Assembly (NCBI RefSeq): GCF_024171765.1
Contig: NZ_JAMTCI010000005.1
Span: 1 to 64,000, forward strand
Reading direction: 5' to 3'
DNA: 64,000 nt
Source of the DNA: Williamsia deligens
GTDB taxonomy: Bacteria > Actinomycetota > Actinomycetes > Mycobacteriales > Mycobacteriaceae
Position 1 is the first letter of the stretch, and each line of letters starts with the position of its first letter. The position numbers and the translations under genes are program-made. Positions 54,910-63,249 of this stretch are shown in pieces. The notes under the pieces were generated by a model that was not told the origin of the DNA, ran no database searches, and saw only the letters and a list, made by a program, of their open reading frames with translations.

Positions 54910-56281
54910 GGGCCGACTCGGGGTGACGGACGAGTCGTACCTCCTCCTGGAGTCGACGCTCGGGGTCGTCGCGCCGATGCAGGTCGTCTGGGTGTTCCCG
55001 TCAGACCCCGGGATCGATGCGGTGTCCGCCGCGCACGCCCGGTTGATCGGTGGGCCGCTGGACCGCGTGGTGCGGCCGCCGCGCGTCCACGGCGCCCGCC
55101 CACGATGGGCCCGCCCGACGGGTGTCGCACGGCTGCGGATCGACCCCGACACCGTCGACGACACCGTCGACGACACCGACACCGACACCGACGCCGTCCG
55201 CCGGTGGGCGGCGGGCCATCTCGGCGACGCCCCGATCGCGGCCGCGGCCGTCCCGGGGGGTCGCTGCTGGGAGATGGCCACCGTGGGAACGCGGTCGGGG
55301 GGCCGGGTGGTGTCGGTGGTCGCGTCCCACGTGGTCGCCGACGGCCGTCGGTTCGTGGAGACGCTGGCGTCCGCGCTGGCGGGGTGCGACCCGGACCCGA
55401 CGGATGTCCCGGCGACGGTGTCGTCGTCCCGTGAGGTTGCCCACGACGTCGTCGACGCCATCGCGGCGACGGGGGACGCCGCGCGATCGCTGCGGCGGCT
55501 CGTGGCGGCGTCGCGCGCCCGTCCCCCGGGACCGACGGGCTCATCCCGACCCGCGCCGTCCGCGCCCCCCGACTCGCCTCCACCGGTCGGCGACTGCACG
55601 CCCGAGCATCGCGTGCTGTCGGTGCCGCGCACCAGGTGGGACGACGCGGCACGCCGACGCGGGGGCACCTCGACGACCCTGCTCGTCGCCCTGGCCGCGG
55701 ACCTCGCCCGACAGGCCGGTCTGCTCGAACTGCGATCGGGACCGTCTGTGCCGCTGCGGGTCTCGGTCGCCGTGGACCGGCGCGATCCCGGTGACGCGCA
55801 CTCGGCCAATGCCGCGGGCGGTGTGTCCGTGCGCCTCGATCAGCCCGTCGATCCCGCCGACGGGCTGGCCGGGATCCGTGCGGCGGTGCGGACCGCCGTG
55901 GCGGAGCCTGTCGAGGACGACGCCGTCGCGAGACTCGCCCGGTTGCTCCCACGGGGTGTGCTCGGTCGCGTGATCGCGTCGATCCCCGGACCGCATGTGT
56001 CCGTGTCCCATCTCGGCGAGGCCCCTGTCGGTCTGCGCGCCTGCGGGGGAGTGGGCGCCGAGGAGATCGTCGTCCGCGCGGCGACCCGGACGGTCGCGGC
56101 GCGTCTCGCCCGGGGGATGCTGCCGGGGATCGCCGTCTGGGCGGTGGGACACGGGGATCGCGTCGCCGTCGCCGTGTGCGGCGCCGACCCCGTGTTCGGG
56201 TCCGGTGCGGTGGATCTCGACGAACTGATGGACCGGGTGGCGAAGCGGTGGGGTGTGGACGACCCCGGCGTGGTCGCCTAG
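54896..56281 (+). CDS. WS/DGAT-like acyltransferase, type D, member 4
   Basis: A 461-residue protein from the ATG at 54896; a GTG at 54923 is an alternative. VTDESYLLLESTLGVVAPMQ is the segment most like the WS/DGAT N-terminus, followed by VVASHVVADGRRF (HxxxDG), TSTTLLVALAADLAR, DAHSANAAGGVSVRL and IPGPHVSVSHLGEAP. A simple acidic repeat (DDTVDDTDTDTDAV) sits near residue 105. The stop overlaps the convergent maf gene by four bases, marking the right boundary of the island. Confidence 0.8.
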   Translation: MRWSEGRLGVTDESYLLLESTLGVVAPMQVVWVFPSDPGIDAVSAAHARLIGGPLDRVVRPPRVHGARPRWARPTGVARLRIDPDTVDDTVDDTDTDTDAVRRWAAGHLGDAPIAAAAVPGGRCWEMATVGTRSGGRVVSVVASHVVADGRRFVETLASALAGCDPDPTDVPATVSSSREVAHDVVDAIAATGDAARSLRRLVAASRARPPGPTGSSRPAPSAPPDSPPPVGDCTPEHRVLSVPRTRWDDAARRRGGTSTTLLVALAADLARQAGLLELRSGPSVPLRVSVAVDRRDPGDAHSANAAGGVSVRLDQPVDPADGLAGIRAAVRTAVAEPVEDDAVARLARLLPRGVLGRVIASIPGPHVSVSHLGEAPVGLRACGGVGAEEIVVRAATRTVAARLARGMLPGIAVWAVGHGDRVAVAVCGADPVFGSGAVDLDELMDRVAKRWGVDDPGVVA

Positions 56282-56910
56282 GACCAGAGGTCGGTGACCG
56301 ACACACCGACCTCGGCGAGAAGGGTGCGGATCACCGACAGACCGATGCCGATGACCGCGGAGTGATCGCCGTCGATCCCGTCGATCAACCACCCGCCGAA
56401 CCCGTCGAGGGTGAAGGCGCCCGCCACCTCCAGCGGCTCACCGGTGGCGACGTAGGCGGCGACGGTGGCGTCGTCCACGTCGGCGAACCGCACGGTGGTC
56501 GAGGTCGATGCCTCCGCTGACGCGGTGACCACCCCCTCCGACACCCGCAGGACGCTGTGTCCGGTGAGCAGTCGCGCGCTGTGCCCGCGCACCCGGTGCC
56601 ACTGGGCGATCGCGGCCGACGGCGTGTGGGGCTTTCCGGTGAGCGCTTTGTCGTGGAACAGCATGGAGTCGCACCCGATCACCACGGCGTCGGCGGCGAC
56701 GGTGGGGTCGTCGAGGACCAGACGTCCCGCCACGGCGTCGGCTTTCGCCCGCGCGAGGGTGGTGACGACGGTCTCGGGCGGCGCGTCGGGACCGAGCGCC
56801 GCGGCCACGCGATCCTCGTCGACGTCCGAGACGCGGACGATCGGGTCGACGCCGGCGTCCCGGAGGACCCGTCGACGGGCCGGGGACGCCGAGCCGAGGA
56901 CGACCTGCAC
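56278..56910 (-). CDS. maf: Maf-family nucleotide pyrophosphatase
   Basis: A 210-residue protein from the GTG at 56910. The signature VLGSASPARRRVLRDAG starts at residue 4, and VIGCDSMLFHDKALTGKP and GAFTLDGFGGWLIDGIDGD are typical. Maf proteins hydrolyse non-canonical or canonical nucleoside triphosphates and affect septum formation. It follows accE5 by eight bases. In M. tuberculosis (Rv3282) sseA comes next; here the acyltransferase island separates the two. Confidence 0.93.
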   Translation of the reverse strand: MQVVLGSASPARRRVLRDAGVDPIVRVSDVDEDRVAAALGPDAPPETVVTTLARAKADAVAGRLVLDDPTVAADAVVIGCDSMLFHDKALTGKPHTPSAAIAQWHRVRGHSARLLTGHSVLRVSEGVVTASAEASTSTTVRFADVDDATVAAYVATGEPLEVAGAFTLDGFGGWLIDGIDGDHSAVIGIGLSVIRTLLAEVGVSVTDLWS

Positions 56911-56918
56911 CGCGCGGG

Positions 56919-57200
56919 TCAGTGCGAGAAGTGCACGTTGAGGAACGCCGTCGGTGCCGGCGACCACGACGGGCGCAGCCTCTGCTCCGGCGAGCCCCAC
57001 AGGTCGCGTCTCTGTTCGCCGCCGCCGTGCGAGGGTGCGCTCCCGGCAGCCGACAGAACCGCGGTGAGCACCGCGATGTCGACGTCGTCGGGATTGCCCC
57101 GGATGATGCTGAAGGCCGGTCGCACGGTGGCCCCCTCGCCGGGGTCGCCGTCGGCCGGGGTCGCCTCGCCGGTCTCGGCCGTCGTGTCGTCGCTCACCAT
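56919..57200 (-). CDS. accE5: Acyl-CoA carboxylase epsilon subunit
   Basis: A 93-residue protein with an acidic disordered start and a conserved C-terminal core: SIIRGNPDDVDIAVLTAVLS and SPEQRLRPSWSPAPTAF. AccE5 stimulates the AccA3-AccD5 propionyl-CoA carboxylase. It lies 56 bases after accD5. The ATG at 57200 was chosen because it follows immediately on the intergenic gap and gives the usual length. Confidence 0.9.
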   Translation of the reverse strand: MVSDDTTAETGEATPADGDPGEGATVRPAFSIIRGNPDDVDIAVLTAVLSAAGSAPSHGGGEQRRDLWGSPEQRLRPSWSPAPTAFLNVHFSH

Positions 57201-57256
57201 GTCTCCCGTCGTGCGGTGGTCGGGGTGTCGCACCCCGGTCGGCGTGGTCGGCTCGG

Positions 57257-58882
57257 TCAGAGCGGGATGTTGCCGTGCTTCTTGGGCGGCATCGACACCA
57301 TCTTGCGCTCCAGCAACCGCAGCGCCGTGGCGATCTGACCGCGTGTGTGCGACGGCGGGATGACCGCGTCGACGTACCCGCGCTCGGCCGCGATGTACGG
57401 GTTCACCAGGGTGTCCTCGTACTCCTGCTGCAGCTGCAGGCGCAGGGCGTCGACGTCCTCGCCCTTCGCCGCGGCGTCCTTGAGCTGCGAGCGGTAGACG
57501 AACCCGACGGCGCCGGACGCGCCCATGACGGCGATCTGCGCGGTGGGCCACGCGAGGTTGACGTCGGCGCCCATGTGCTTGGACCCCATGACGTCGTACG
57601 CGCCGCCATAGGCCTTACGGGTGATGACCGTGATCTTTCCGACGGTGGCCTCGCCGTAGGCGTAGAGCAGTTTCGCGCCGCGACGGATGATGCCGTTGTA
57701 CTCCTGCTCGGTCCCCGGCAGGAAGCCCGGCACGTCGACCAGCGTGATGATCGGGATGTTGAAGCAGTCGCAGGTCCGCACGAAGCGGGCGGCCTTCTCC
57801 GAGGCGTTGATGTCGAGACATCCGGCGAACTGGGTCGGCTGGTTGGCGACGATGCCGACGCTGCGTCCGTCGACGCGGCCGAAGCCGACGATGATGTTCG
57901 TCGCGTACTGCGCCTGGATCTCGAGGAACTCGTCGTCGAGGATCCGCGCGATCACCTCGTGCATGTCGTACGGCTGGTTCGGCGAGTCCGGGATGAGGGT
58001 GTCGAGCTCGAGGTCCTCGTCGTTGACGGTCTCCTCGATCGACCCGGCGGCCGGCTCGGCGACGGGCAGCCGCGGCGGCTCCGCCTTGTTGTTGCTCGGC
58101 AGGTAGGAGAGGATCTCGCGCACGTAGTCGAGCGCGTCCTCCTCGTCGGAGGCCACGTAGTGGGCCGTACCGGACCGCGTCATGTGGGTCTGCGCGCCAC
58201 CGAGGTCCTCCATCGTGACGTCCTCGCCGGTGACGGTCTTGATGACGTCGGGGCCGGTGATGAACATCTGGCTGGTCTTGTCGACCATGACGACGAAGTC
58301 GGTGAGGGCGGGCGAGTAGACGTGGCCACCCGCGGCGGCGCCCATGATCAGCGAGATCTGCGGGATGACGCCGGATGCGCGGACGTTGCGGTGGAAGATC
58401 TCGCCGTAGAGACCCAGGGAGACGACACCCTCCTGGATGCGGGCGCCCGCACCGTCGTTGATGCCGATCAGCGGTCGACCGGTCTTCACCGCCAGGTCCA
58501 TCACCTTGACGATCTTCTCGCCGTAGACCTCGCCGAGGCTGCCGCCGAAGACGGTCGAGTCCTGGCTGAACACGCAGACCTCGCGACCGTCGACCGTGCC
58601 GTAGCCGGTCACCACGCCGTCGCCGAGCGGTCGGCGCGACGCGAGTCCGAAGTTGGTGCTGCGATGACGCGCGAGCGCGTCGAGTTCGACGAACGAGCCC
58701 TCGTCGAGCAGGTGGGTGATGCGCTCGCGGGCGGTCAGCTTGCCCTTGGCGTGGACCTTCTCGACGGCTTCGGCACCGACCGGCTGCTCCGCTTCGGCGA
58801 GGCGTCCTCGCAGGTCAGCGAGCTTTCCGGCCGTGGTGTGGATGTCGGGAGCGCCGTCGGCGTCGGGCGAGGCAGTCGTCAT
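57257..58882 (-). CDS. accD5: Propionyl/acetyl-CoA carboxylase beta subunit (carboxyltransferase)
   Basis: A 541-residue carboxyltransferase. The two oxyanion regions are seen in [15 protein letters not shown] with [12 protein letters not shown], and in [21 protein letters not shown] with [13 protein letters not shown]. AccD5 carboxylates propionyl-CoA to methylmalonyl-CoA with AccA3 and AccE5. ATG at 58882. It is divergent from birA, which biotinylates AccA3, so the supporting gene set for carboxylation is together as in other Mycobacteriales. Confidence 0.96.
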   Translation of the reverse strand: MTTASPDADGAPDIHTTAGKLADLRGRLAEAEQPVGAEAVEKVHAKGKLTARERITHLLDEGSFVELDALARHRSTNFGLASRRPLGDGVVTGYGTVDGREVCVFSQDSTVFGGSLGEVYGEKIVKVMDLAVKTGRPLIGINDGAGARIQEGVVSLGLYGEIFHRNVRASGVIPQISLIMGAAAGGHVYSPALTDFVVMVDKTSQMFITGPDVIKTVTGEDVTMEDLGGAQTHMTRSGTAHYVASDEEDALDYVREILSYLPSNNKAEPPRLPVAEPAAGSIEETVNDEDLELDTLIPDSPNQPYDMHEVIARILDDEFLEIQAQYATNIIVGFGRVDGRSVGIVANQPTQFAGCLDINASEKAARFVRTCDCFNIPIITLVDVPGFLPGTEQEYNGIIRRGAKLLYAYGEATVGKITVITRKAYGGAYDVMGSKHMGADVNLAWPTAQIAVMGASGAVGFVYRSQLKDAAAKGEDVDALRLQLQQEYEDTLVNPYIAAERGYVDAVIPPSHTRGQIATALRLLERKMVSMPPKKHGNIPL

Positions 58883-58975
58883 GGGTGTCGATGCTAGCGA
58901 GCGCACGCTCGGTCGGTGGGACCGGGGACATGAGTGAGTCTCATGTTCACCTGCCACGCGGATAGCGTGAGCACC

Positions 58976-59812
58976 ATGGAACCCCGCAGCGACATCCTCG
59001 ACGCGGCCCGCATCGCCGAGCACGCCGGAACCGGATGGGACGTGGAGGTGGTGGCCGAGACGGGCTCCACCAACGCCGACCTCCTGGCCCGCTGCGCCGA
59101 CGAGCCCTGTCCGGGCGCCGTCCTGGTCACCGAGCACCAGGTCGCCGGACGCGGGCGGCACGGACGTGTCTGGACGTCGCCGCCCGGTGGCCACCTCGCC
59201 ATGTCGTTGGCGCTCGACGCGTCGCATCGCGGCGCGATGGACCGTCTGGGCTGGATCCCGCTCGCGATGGGCGTCGCCGTGGCGCAGGCGGTCGCGGACG
59301 TGACCGGGGTCCGGGCGGGCGTGAAGTGGCCCAACGACGTGATGGTCGACGTCGTCGACACCACGACCGGTGAGCCGGTCGGGCGCAAGGTCGCGGGGAT
59401 CCTCGCCGAACTCGCCCCGGGCGCACGACCGTGCGTCGTGGTGGGTGTCGGGATCAACACGGGGCTCGCGGAGGACGAGCTCCCGGTCCCGACGGCGACG
59501 TCGCTGAACCTCGTCTCCGGTGAGCCGGTCGACCGTTCGCACCTCGCGGGCGCGGTGGTGGCTGCGCTCGCCGACCGACTGCAGGACTGGCCGCACGCGA
59601 CCGCACGCATCGCCGAGCGCTACCGGCCGCTGTGCACCACCCTCGGGCGACGGGTGCGCGTTGACCTGCCCGGCGACCGGTCGATCACCGGCACAGCCGT
59701 CGACATCGACGTCGACGGACGCGTGGTCGTGCGATCGGCCGACGGCGAGACGGCGGTGGCCGCAGGTGACGTGACCCACCTGCGGGTGCAGGACGACCCT
59801 CCGCGGGCCTGA
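58976..59812 (+). CDS. birA: Biotin-[acetyl-CoA-carboxylase] ligase
   Basis: A 278-residue class I-type ligase with no N-terminal DNA-binding domain, so it is not a repressor. Motifs: [12 protein letters not shown], the biotinyl-AMP loop [12 protein letters not shown] and KWPNDVMV, then a C-terminal SH3-like domain ([16 protein letters not shown]). It attaches biotin to the AccA3 carrier domain. ATG at 58976. Divergent from accD5 with 93 bases between. Confidence 0.95.
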   Translation: MEPRSDILDAARIAEHAGTGWDVEVVAETGSTNADLLARCADEPCPGAVLVTEHQVAGRGRHGRVWTSPPGGHLAMSLALDASHRGAMDRLGWIPLAMGVAVAQAVADVTGVRAGVKWPNDVMVDVVDTTTGEPVGRKVAGILAELAPGARPCVVVGVGINTGLAEDELPVPTATSLNLVSGEPVDRSHLAGAVVAALADRLQDWPHATARIAERYRPLCTTLGRRVRVDLPGDRSITGTAVDIDVDGRVVVRSADGETAVAAGDVTHLRVQDDPPRA

Positions 59813-59836
59813 GGCGGAGCGTCTCCGCCCCTGCGA

Positions 59837-60493
59837 TCAGCGGTACTCGACGCTCCGGGAGCCCATCGCGCGGATCAGGAACAGGATCGGCAGACCGATC
59901 ACCAGGTGCATGATCGCCGTCCCGATGCCGGCCGAGATCTCCCGCGAGAGCAGCAGCGGCAGCAGGACCGCGGCGATCACCAGCAGCCCGACGATCCACG
60001 CGTAGAACTGGTCCGGCGACGGGGTGGTCATCTGCAGCACGTACCAGAGCGCTCCGGCGAACAGCGCACACAGACCGCCGACCACCGCGAACCAGTACTC
60101 GTCCTGCGCCACCGGGTTCCACACGCCGAACTTTCCGGTCTCGGTGATGCGCTGACTGATGACGCGGATGATCCACGCGACGAGCCAGGCGGCGAGCGCG
60201 GTGACCACCGCGGTCGCGACGACGCCGCCGATGAACAGCCCGATGTTGATCTGGGGGCCACGCTTGGGCGCCCGTGGCTTGCGGGCGGGCTCGGCGTACG
60301 ACTGCGCCGGGTACTGCTGCTGCGCGTAGCCGGGATCCGCGTACGGGTCCTGGGTGTAGCGGTCCTGGGCGTAGGCGTCGCGCTGCGGGTCCGCGGCGTA
60401 GGGGTCGCTGGAGTACGCGCGGGTCCGGTTGTCGTCCCAGTACTCCCCGCGGGAGTCCCGTCGGCGGGGGTCGTTCGGGTCGTTCGGGTACAT
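59837..60493 (-). CDS. Membrane protein with a Tyr/Asp/Pro-rich cytoplasmic N-terminus
   Basis: A 218-residue protein. The ATG at 60493 has AAAGGTGG upstream. Residues 1-75 are low-complexity with repeated DPYA/AQDRYTQDPY units and then Lys/Arg-rich RKPRAPKRGPQ. Four hydrophobic helices follow (e.g. LFIGGVVATAVVTALAAWLV and FAVVGGLCALFAGALWYVLQ). I do not recognise a function. Such Tyr-rich tails are common in actinobacterial membrane proteins, some of which are phosphorylated; that is only a possibility. Confidence 0.7.
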   Translation of the reverse strand: MYPNDPNDPRRRDSRGEYWDDNRTRAYSSDPYAADPQRDAYAQDRYTQDPYADPGYAQQQYPAQSYAEPARKPRAPKRGPQINIGLFIGGVVATAVVTALAAWLVAWIIRVISQRITETGKFGVWNPVAQDEYWFAVVGGLCALFAGALWYVLQMTTPSPDQFYAWIVGLLVIAAVLLPLLLSREISAGIGTAIMHLVIGLPILFLIRAMGSRSVEYR

Positions 60494-60607
60494 GGGGGCC
60501 ACCTTTGCAACTCGAGTTCGTCACCCGCGGTCCCGCAGAGTCTACCGAGCGCAGGGGTGGCGATCGGCGGAGCGCGACGCCGGATATGCGCTACTTTCTC
60601 CCCCGAC

Positions 60608-61129
60608 ATGGGATATCCGGAGAACATCCTCGCCGAGGGTGAGCACATCGTGCTGCACCGCCATCCGCACTGGAAGGCGCTGGTGGTGCCCACGGTGGGG
60701 TTCCTCGTGATCACCGCGCTGGCCGGAGTGGCCGCCGGGTTCACCGGCTCGGCGGACGTCTCGTCCTCGACACGATCGGTGCTGTGGATCGTGATCGCCG
60801 TGGTGTGGGCGGTGGTCGTGATCTGGTTCTTCCTGCGTCCCGTGATCTCATGGCGCACCACGCACTTCGTCCTCACCGACCGCAGGGTGACGTTCCGCGA
60901 CGGGATCCTGACCCGCTCGGGCATCGACATCCCGTTGCAGCGCATCAACTCGGTGGAGTTCCGGCACGGACTCGTCGACCGCATGCTGCGCACGGGCACG
61001 CTGGTCATCGAGTCGGCGTCCGACGATCCGCTGGCCTTTCACGACATCCCGCAGGTGGAGAAGGTCCACTCGTTGCTCTACCACGAGGTGTTCGACCCCG
61101 AGGACGACGGCGGCCGTCGCTTCCGCTGA
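60608..61129 (+). CDS. Membrane protein with a bacterial PH-like domain
   Basis: A 173-residue protein: a short start (MGYPENILAEGEHIVLHRHP), two membrane helices (about residues 24-45 and 57-77), then a bPH2-type domain (WRTTHFVLTDRRVTFRDGIL, IPLQRINSVEFRHGLVDRML, GTLVIESASDDP). This matches the M. tuberculosis gene next to birA (Rv3278c, recalled). The molecular role of these proteins is not established. Confidence 0.88.
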   Translation: MGYPENILAEGEHIVLHRHPHWKALVVPTVGFLVITALAGVAAGFTGSADVSSSTRSVLWIVIAVVWAVVVIWFFLRPVISWRTTHFVLTDRRVTFRDGILTRSGIDIPLQRINSVEFRHGLVDRMLRTGTLVIESASDDPLAFHDIPQVEKVHSLLYHEVFDPEDDGGRRFR

Positions 61130-61179
61130 GTCGTGTCGCACCGCGCCCCGCCGAGCCCGGGGGCCGGTACCGTGGCGCC

Positions 61180-61857
61180 GTGACGGACGTACTGCTGGCC
61201 GAGGACGACGAGGCCATCGCCACCCCGCTCGCCCGTGCGCTGACCCGCGAGGGCTACGGCTGCGAGATCGTGGCGACCGGCCCCGACGCCCTCGAGCGTG
61301 CCCGTGATCCCCGCTTCGAACTGCTGGTCCTCGATCTGGGGCTGCCCGAGATGGACGGCCTCGAGGTGTGCCGCAGGATCCGGGCCCAGCGACCTCAGCT
61401 GGCCGTCCTGATGCTCACCGCCCGCACCGACGAGGTCGACTTCGTCGTCGGTCTGGACGCCGGCGCCGACGACTACGTCGGCAAGCCGTTCCGACTGGCC
61501 GAACTGCTGGCGCGCGTGCGGGCCCTGCTGCGTCGCAAGCAGGGTGTGGACCTGGTGCTCGAGGCCGGCGACATCCACCTCGACGCGCGCGGGCGGCGCG
61601 TCCTCGTCGGCGGGCAGGACGCGACGTTGGCCAACCGCGAGTTCGACCTGCTGCGATTCCTGATGGAGCGCGGTGGCGAGGTGGTCAGCCGCGAGGAGAT
61701 CCTCACCGAGGTGTGGGGCTCGGCGGACCTGCGGTCGTCGAAGACGCTGGACATGCACGTGTCGTGGCTCCGACGCAAGATCGGTGACGACCAGGCCGGG
61801 CGGAAGAAGCGCATCGTCACCGTCCGCGGCGTCGGCTTCCGGTTCGACCCGGACTAG
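61180..61857 (+). CDS. OmpR-family response regulator
   Basis: A 225-residue two-domain regulator from the GTG at 61180. The receiver has the acidic pair LLAEDDEA, the phospho-acceptor Asp52 (VLDLGLPEMDG) and the conserved Lys in VGKPFRLAEL. The C-terminal winged helix has DATLANREFDLLRFLMERGG and KTLDMHVSWLRRKIGD. Its cognate kinase follows ten bases later. The target genes are unknown. Confidence 0.94.
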   Translation: MTDVLLAEDDEAIATPLARALTREGYGCEIVATGPDALERARDPRFELLVLDLGLPEMDGLEVCRRIRAQRPQLAVLMLTARTDEVDFVVGLDAGADDYVGKPFRLAELLARVRALLRRKQGVDLVLEAGDIHLDARGRRVLVGGQDATLANREFDLLRFLMERGGEVVSREEILTEVWGSADLRSSKTLDMHVSWLRRKIGDDQAGRKKRIVTVRGVGFRFDPD

Positions 61858-61867
61858 GGGTTCGAGG

Positions 61868-63208
61868 ATGCGCAGACGGATCCTGCTGTCGATGCTGGCC
61901 ATGGTCGGCGGCATCGGGCTGCTCCTCGGGCTGCCGCTGATGGTCGCGGCGTGGTGGTGGATCGATGACAACGCCCACCAGGACCTCGACCAACGCCTCA
62001 AACGCGTGTCGTCGGAGCTGATCGACCAGGAGTCCGGTGACCTGCGGGTCGGCCGTGGTCTCGACGCCGCGCCGTTCCGGCTGCTGTTGCCGCCCGGCGG
62101 GCGCCTCGACCTGCAGTACCCCTCCGGTGCGTCGCAGGTGCGGACGTCCATCGGCGACGACATCGCCGGCGCCGAGGTGTCGGAGTCGGCCAGCCTCGGC
62201 GACGCCGGGTCGGTGACCATGAGCATCCCGCTGGCGGACGTGCGCGGCGACCAGTGGACGGCGATCGGTGTGGTGGCGTTGATCCTCACCGCCTCGATCG
62301 TCGGCGGCACCGCGGTCGCGGCGGTCACGGCGGGCCGTCTCGCCGACCCCCTGGAGGAGCTCGCGGACCGGGCGTCGCGGATGGCGCAGGGCGATTTCCA
62401 CAGCGCGTGGCGGACCCACGGGATCGTCGAGCTCGACCGCCTGTCGAGCGCGCTGGAGGTCGCGAATCGTGAGATCGCCCTGCGCCTCGAACGGGAGGGC
62501 GAGATCGTCGGCGAGGTGTCCCATCAGCTGCGGAGCCGGTTGACCGCGATCCAGCTCCGCCTCGACGAGCTGTCGCTGCATGCCGACCCGCACGTGGTCG
62601 AGGAGGCCGAGGCGGCCCACGGCCAGGTCGAGCGCCTCAACCGCGAACTCGACGAACTCATCAAGGTCTCCCGCAACGCGGGCGTGCGTCCCAGTGCGCC
62701 GATCGCGGTCGACGACACCATCGACTCCCTCGTCCGGGACTTCCGCGACGCGTTCGGGAGGGCCGGGCGGCAGCTCGTCGCGCAGTACGTCGGTGATCGC
62801 AGCGCGTGGGCGACGCCGAGTCGGCTGCGGGAGGCGGTGTCGGTGCTCGTCGACAACTCGCTGCGCCACGGTGCGGGGCGGTGCGTGGTGGACGTGTCCC
62901 GGCTCGACGGAGCGCAGCTGCTGAGGGTCACCGTCCGCGACGAGGGCTCGGGGATCCCGGACGATCTCGTGCCGAAGATCTTCCGCCGTGGCTGGTCCGG
63001 GGGAGGGTCGAGCGGTGTCGGCCTGTCGTTGGCGCGGGCACTGGTCGAGGCGGACGGCGGCCGGCTCGAGCTGACCACCCGCGCTCCGGCGGCCTTCACG
63101 ATCGTGCTGCCCACCACAGCCGGTGGCCCGATCACGGGAGTCGGCGGGGAGTCCTCGACGACGGGCGTCGACGTCGATCCGGCACGCCTGGTGCGCGAAC
63201 CGCGGTGA
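61868..63208 (+). CDS. Sensor histidine kinase
   Basis: A 446-residue membrane kinase: first helix at about 5-30, an extracytoplasmic sensor of about 100 residues, a second helix at about 132-153, a HAMP domain (LADPLEELADRASRMAQGDF), the H-box with phospho-His219 (GEVSHQLRSRLTAIQLRLDE), an N-box (LVDNSLRHGAG) and G-boxes (DEGSGIPDDLVPKIF, GSSGVGLSLARALVEADGG). It should phosphorylate the adjacent OmpR-type regulator. The signal is unknown. Confidence 0.94.
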   Translation: MRRRILLSMLAMVGGIGLLLGLPLMVAAWWWIDDNAHQDLDQRLKRVSSELIDQESGDLRVGRGLDAAPFRLLLPPGGRLDLQYPSGASQVRTSIGDDIAGAEVSESASLGDAGSVTMSIPLADVRGDQWTAIGVVALILTASIVGGTAVAAVTAGRLADPLEELADRASRMAQGDFHSAWRTHGIVELDRLSSALEVANREIALRLEREGEIVGEVSHQLRSRLTAIQLRLDELSLHADPHVVEEAEAAHGQVERLNRELDELIKVSRNAGVRPSAPIAVDDTIDSLVRDFRDAFGRAGRQLVAQYVGDRSAWATPSRLREAVSVLVDNSLRHGAGRCVVDVSRLDGAQLLRVTVRDEGSGIPDDLVPKIFRRGWSGGGSSGVGLSLARALVEADGGRLELTTRAPAAFTIVLPTTAGGPITGVGGESSTTGVDVDPARLVREPR

Positions 63209-63249
63209 GTTGGCGCGACGGCGGGATGTAGCAGGGCCGGTCGGCCGTA

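Noticed and set aside
31477-56281. A non-ribosomal peptide synthetase locus, because of the many condensation-type domains
   Set aside because: No adenylation, carrier or thioesterase domain is present. Every condensation-fold protein is a free-standing 450-510-residue enzyme with PapA or WS/DGAT features.
34253-56281. A recent mobile island with its own integrase
   Set aside because: No integrase, transposase, flanking direct repeat or tRNA was found at the edges, and base composition looks like that of the flanking core genes. Horizontal origin remains possible but unsupported.
50852-56306. Very long open frames opposite the exporter and type D acyltransferase genes (up to about 900 codons)
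   Set aside because: They are Arg/Pro/Gly-rich, have no recognisable motif and lie opposite genes with clear family motifs. In DNA this GC-rich, long antisense frames are expected.
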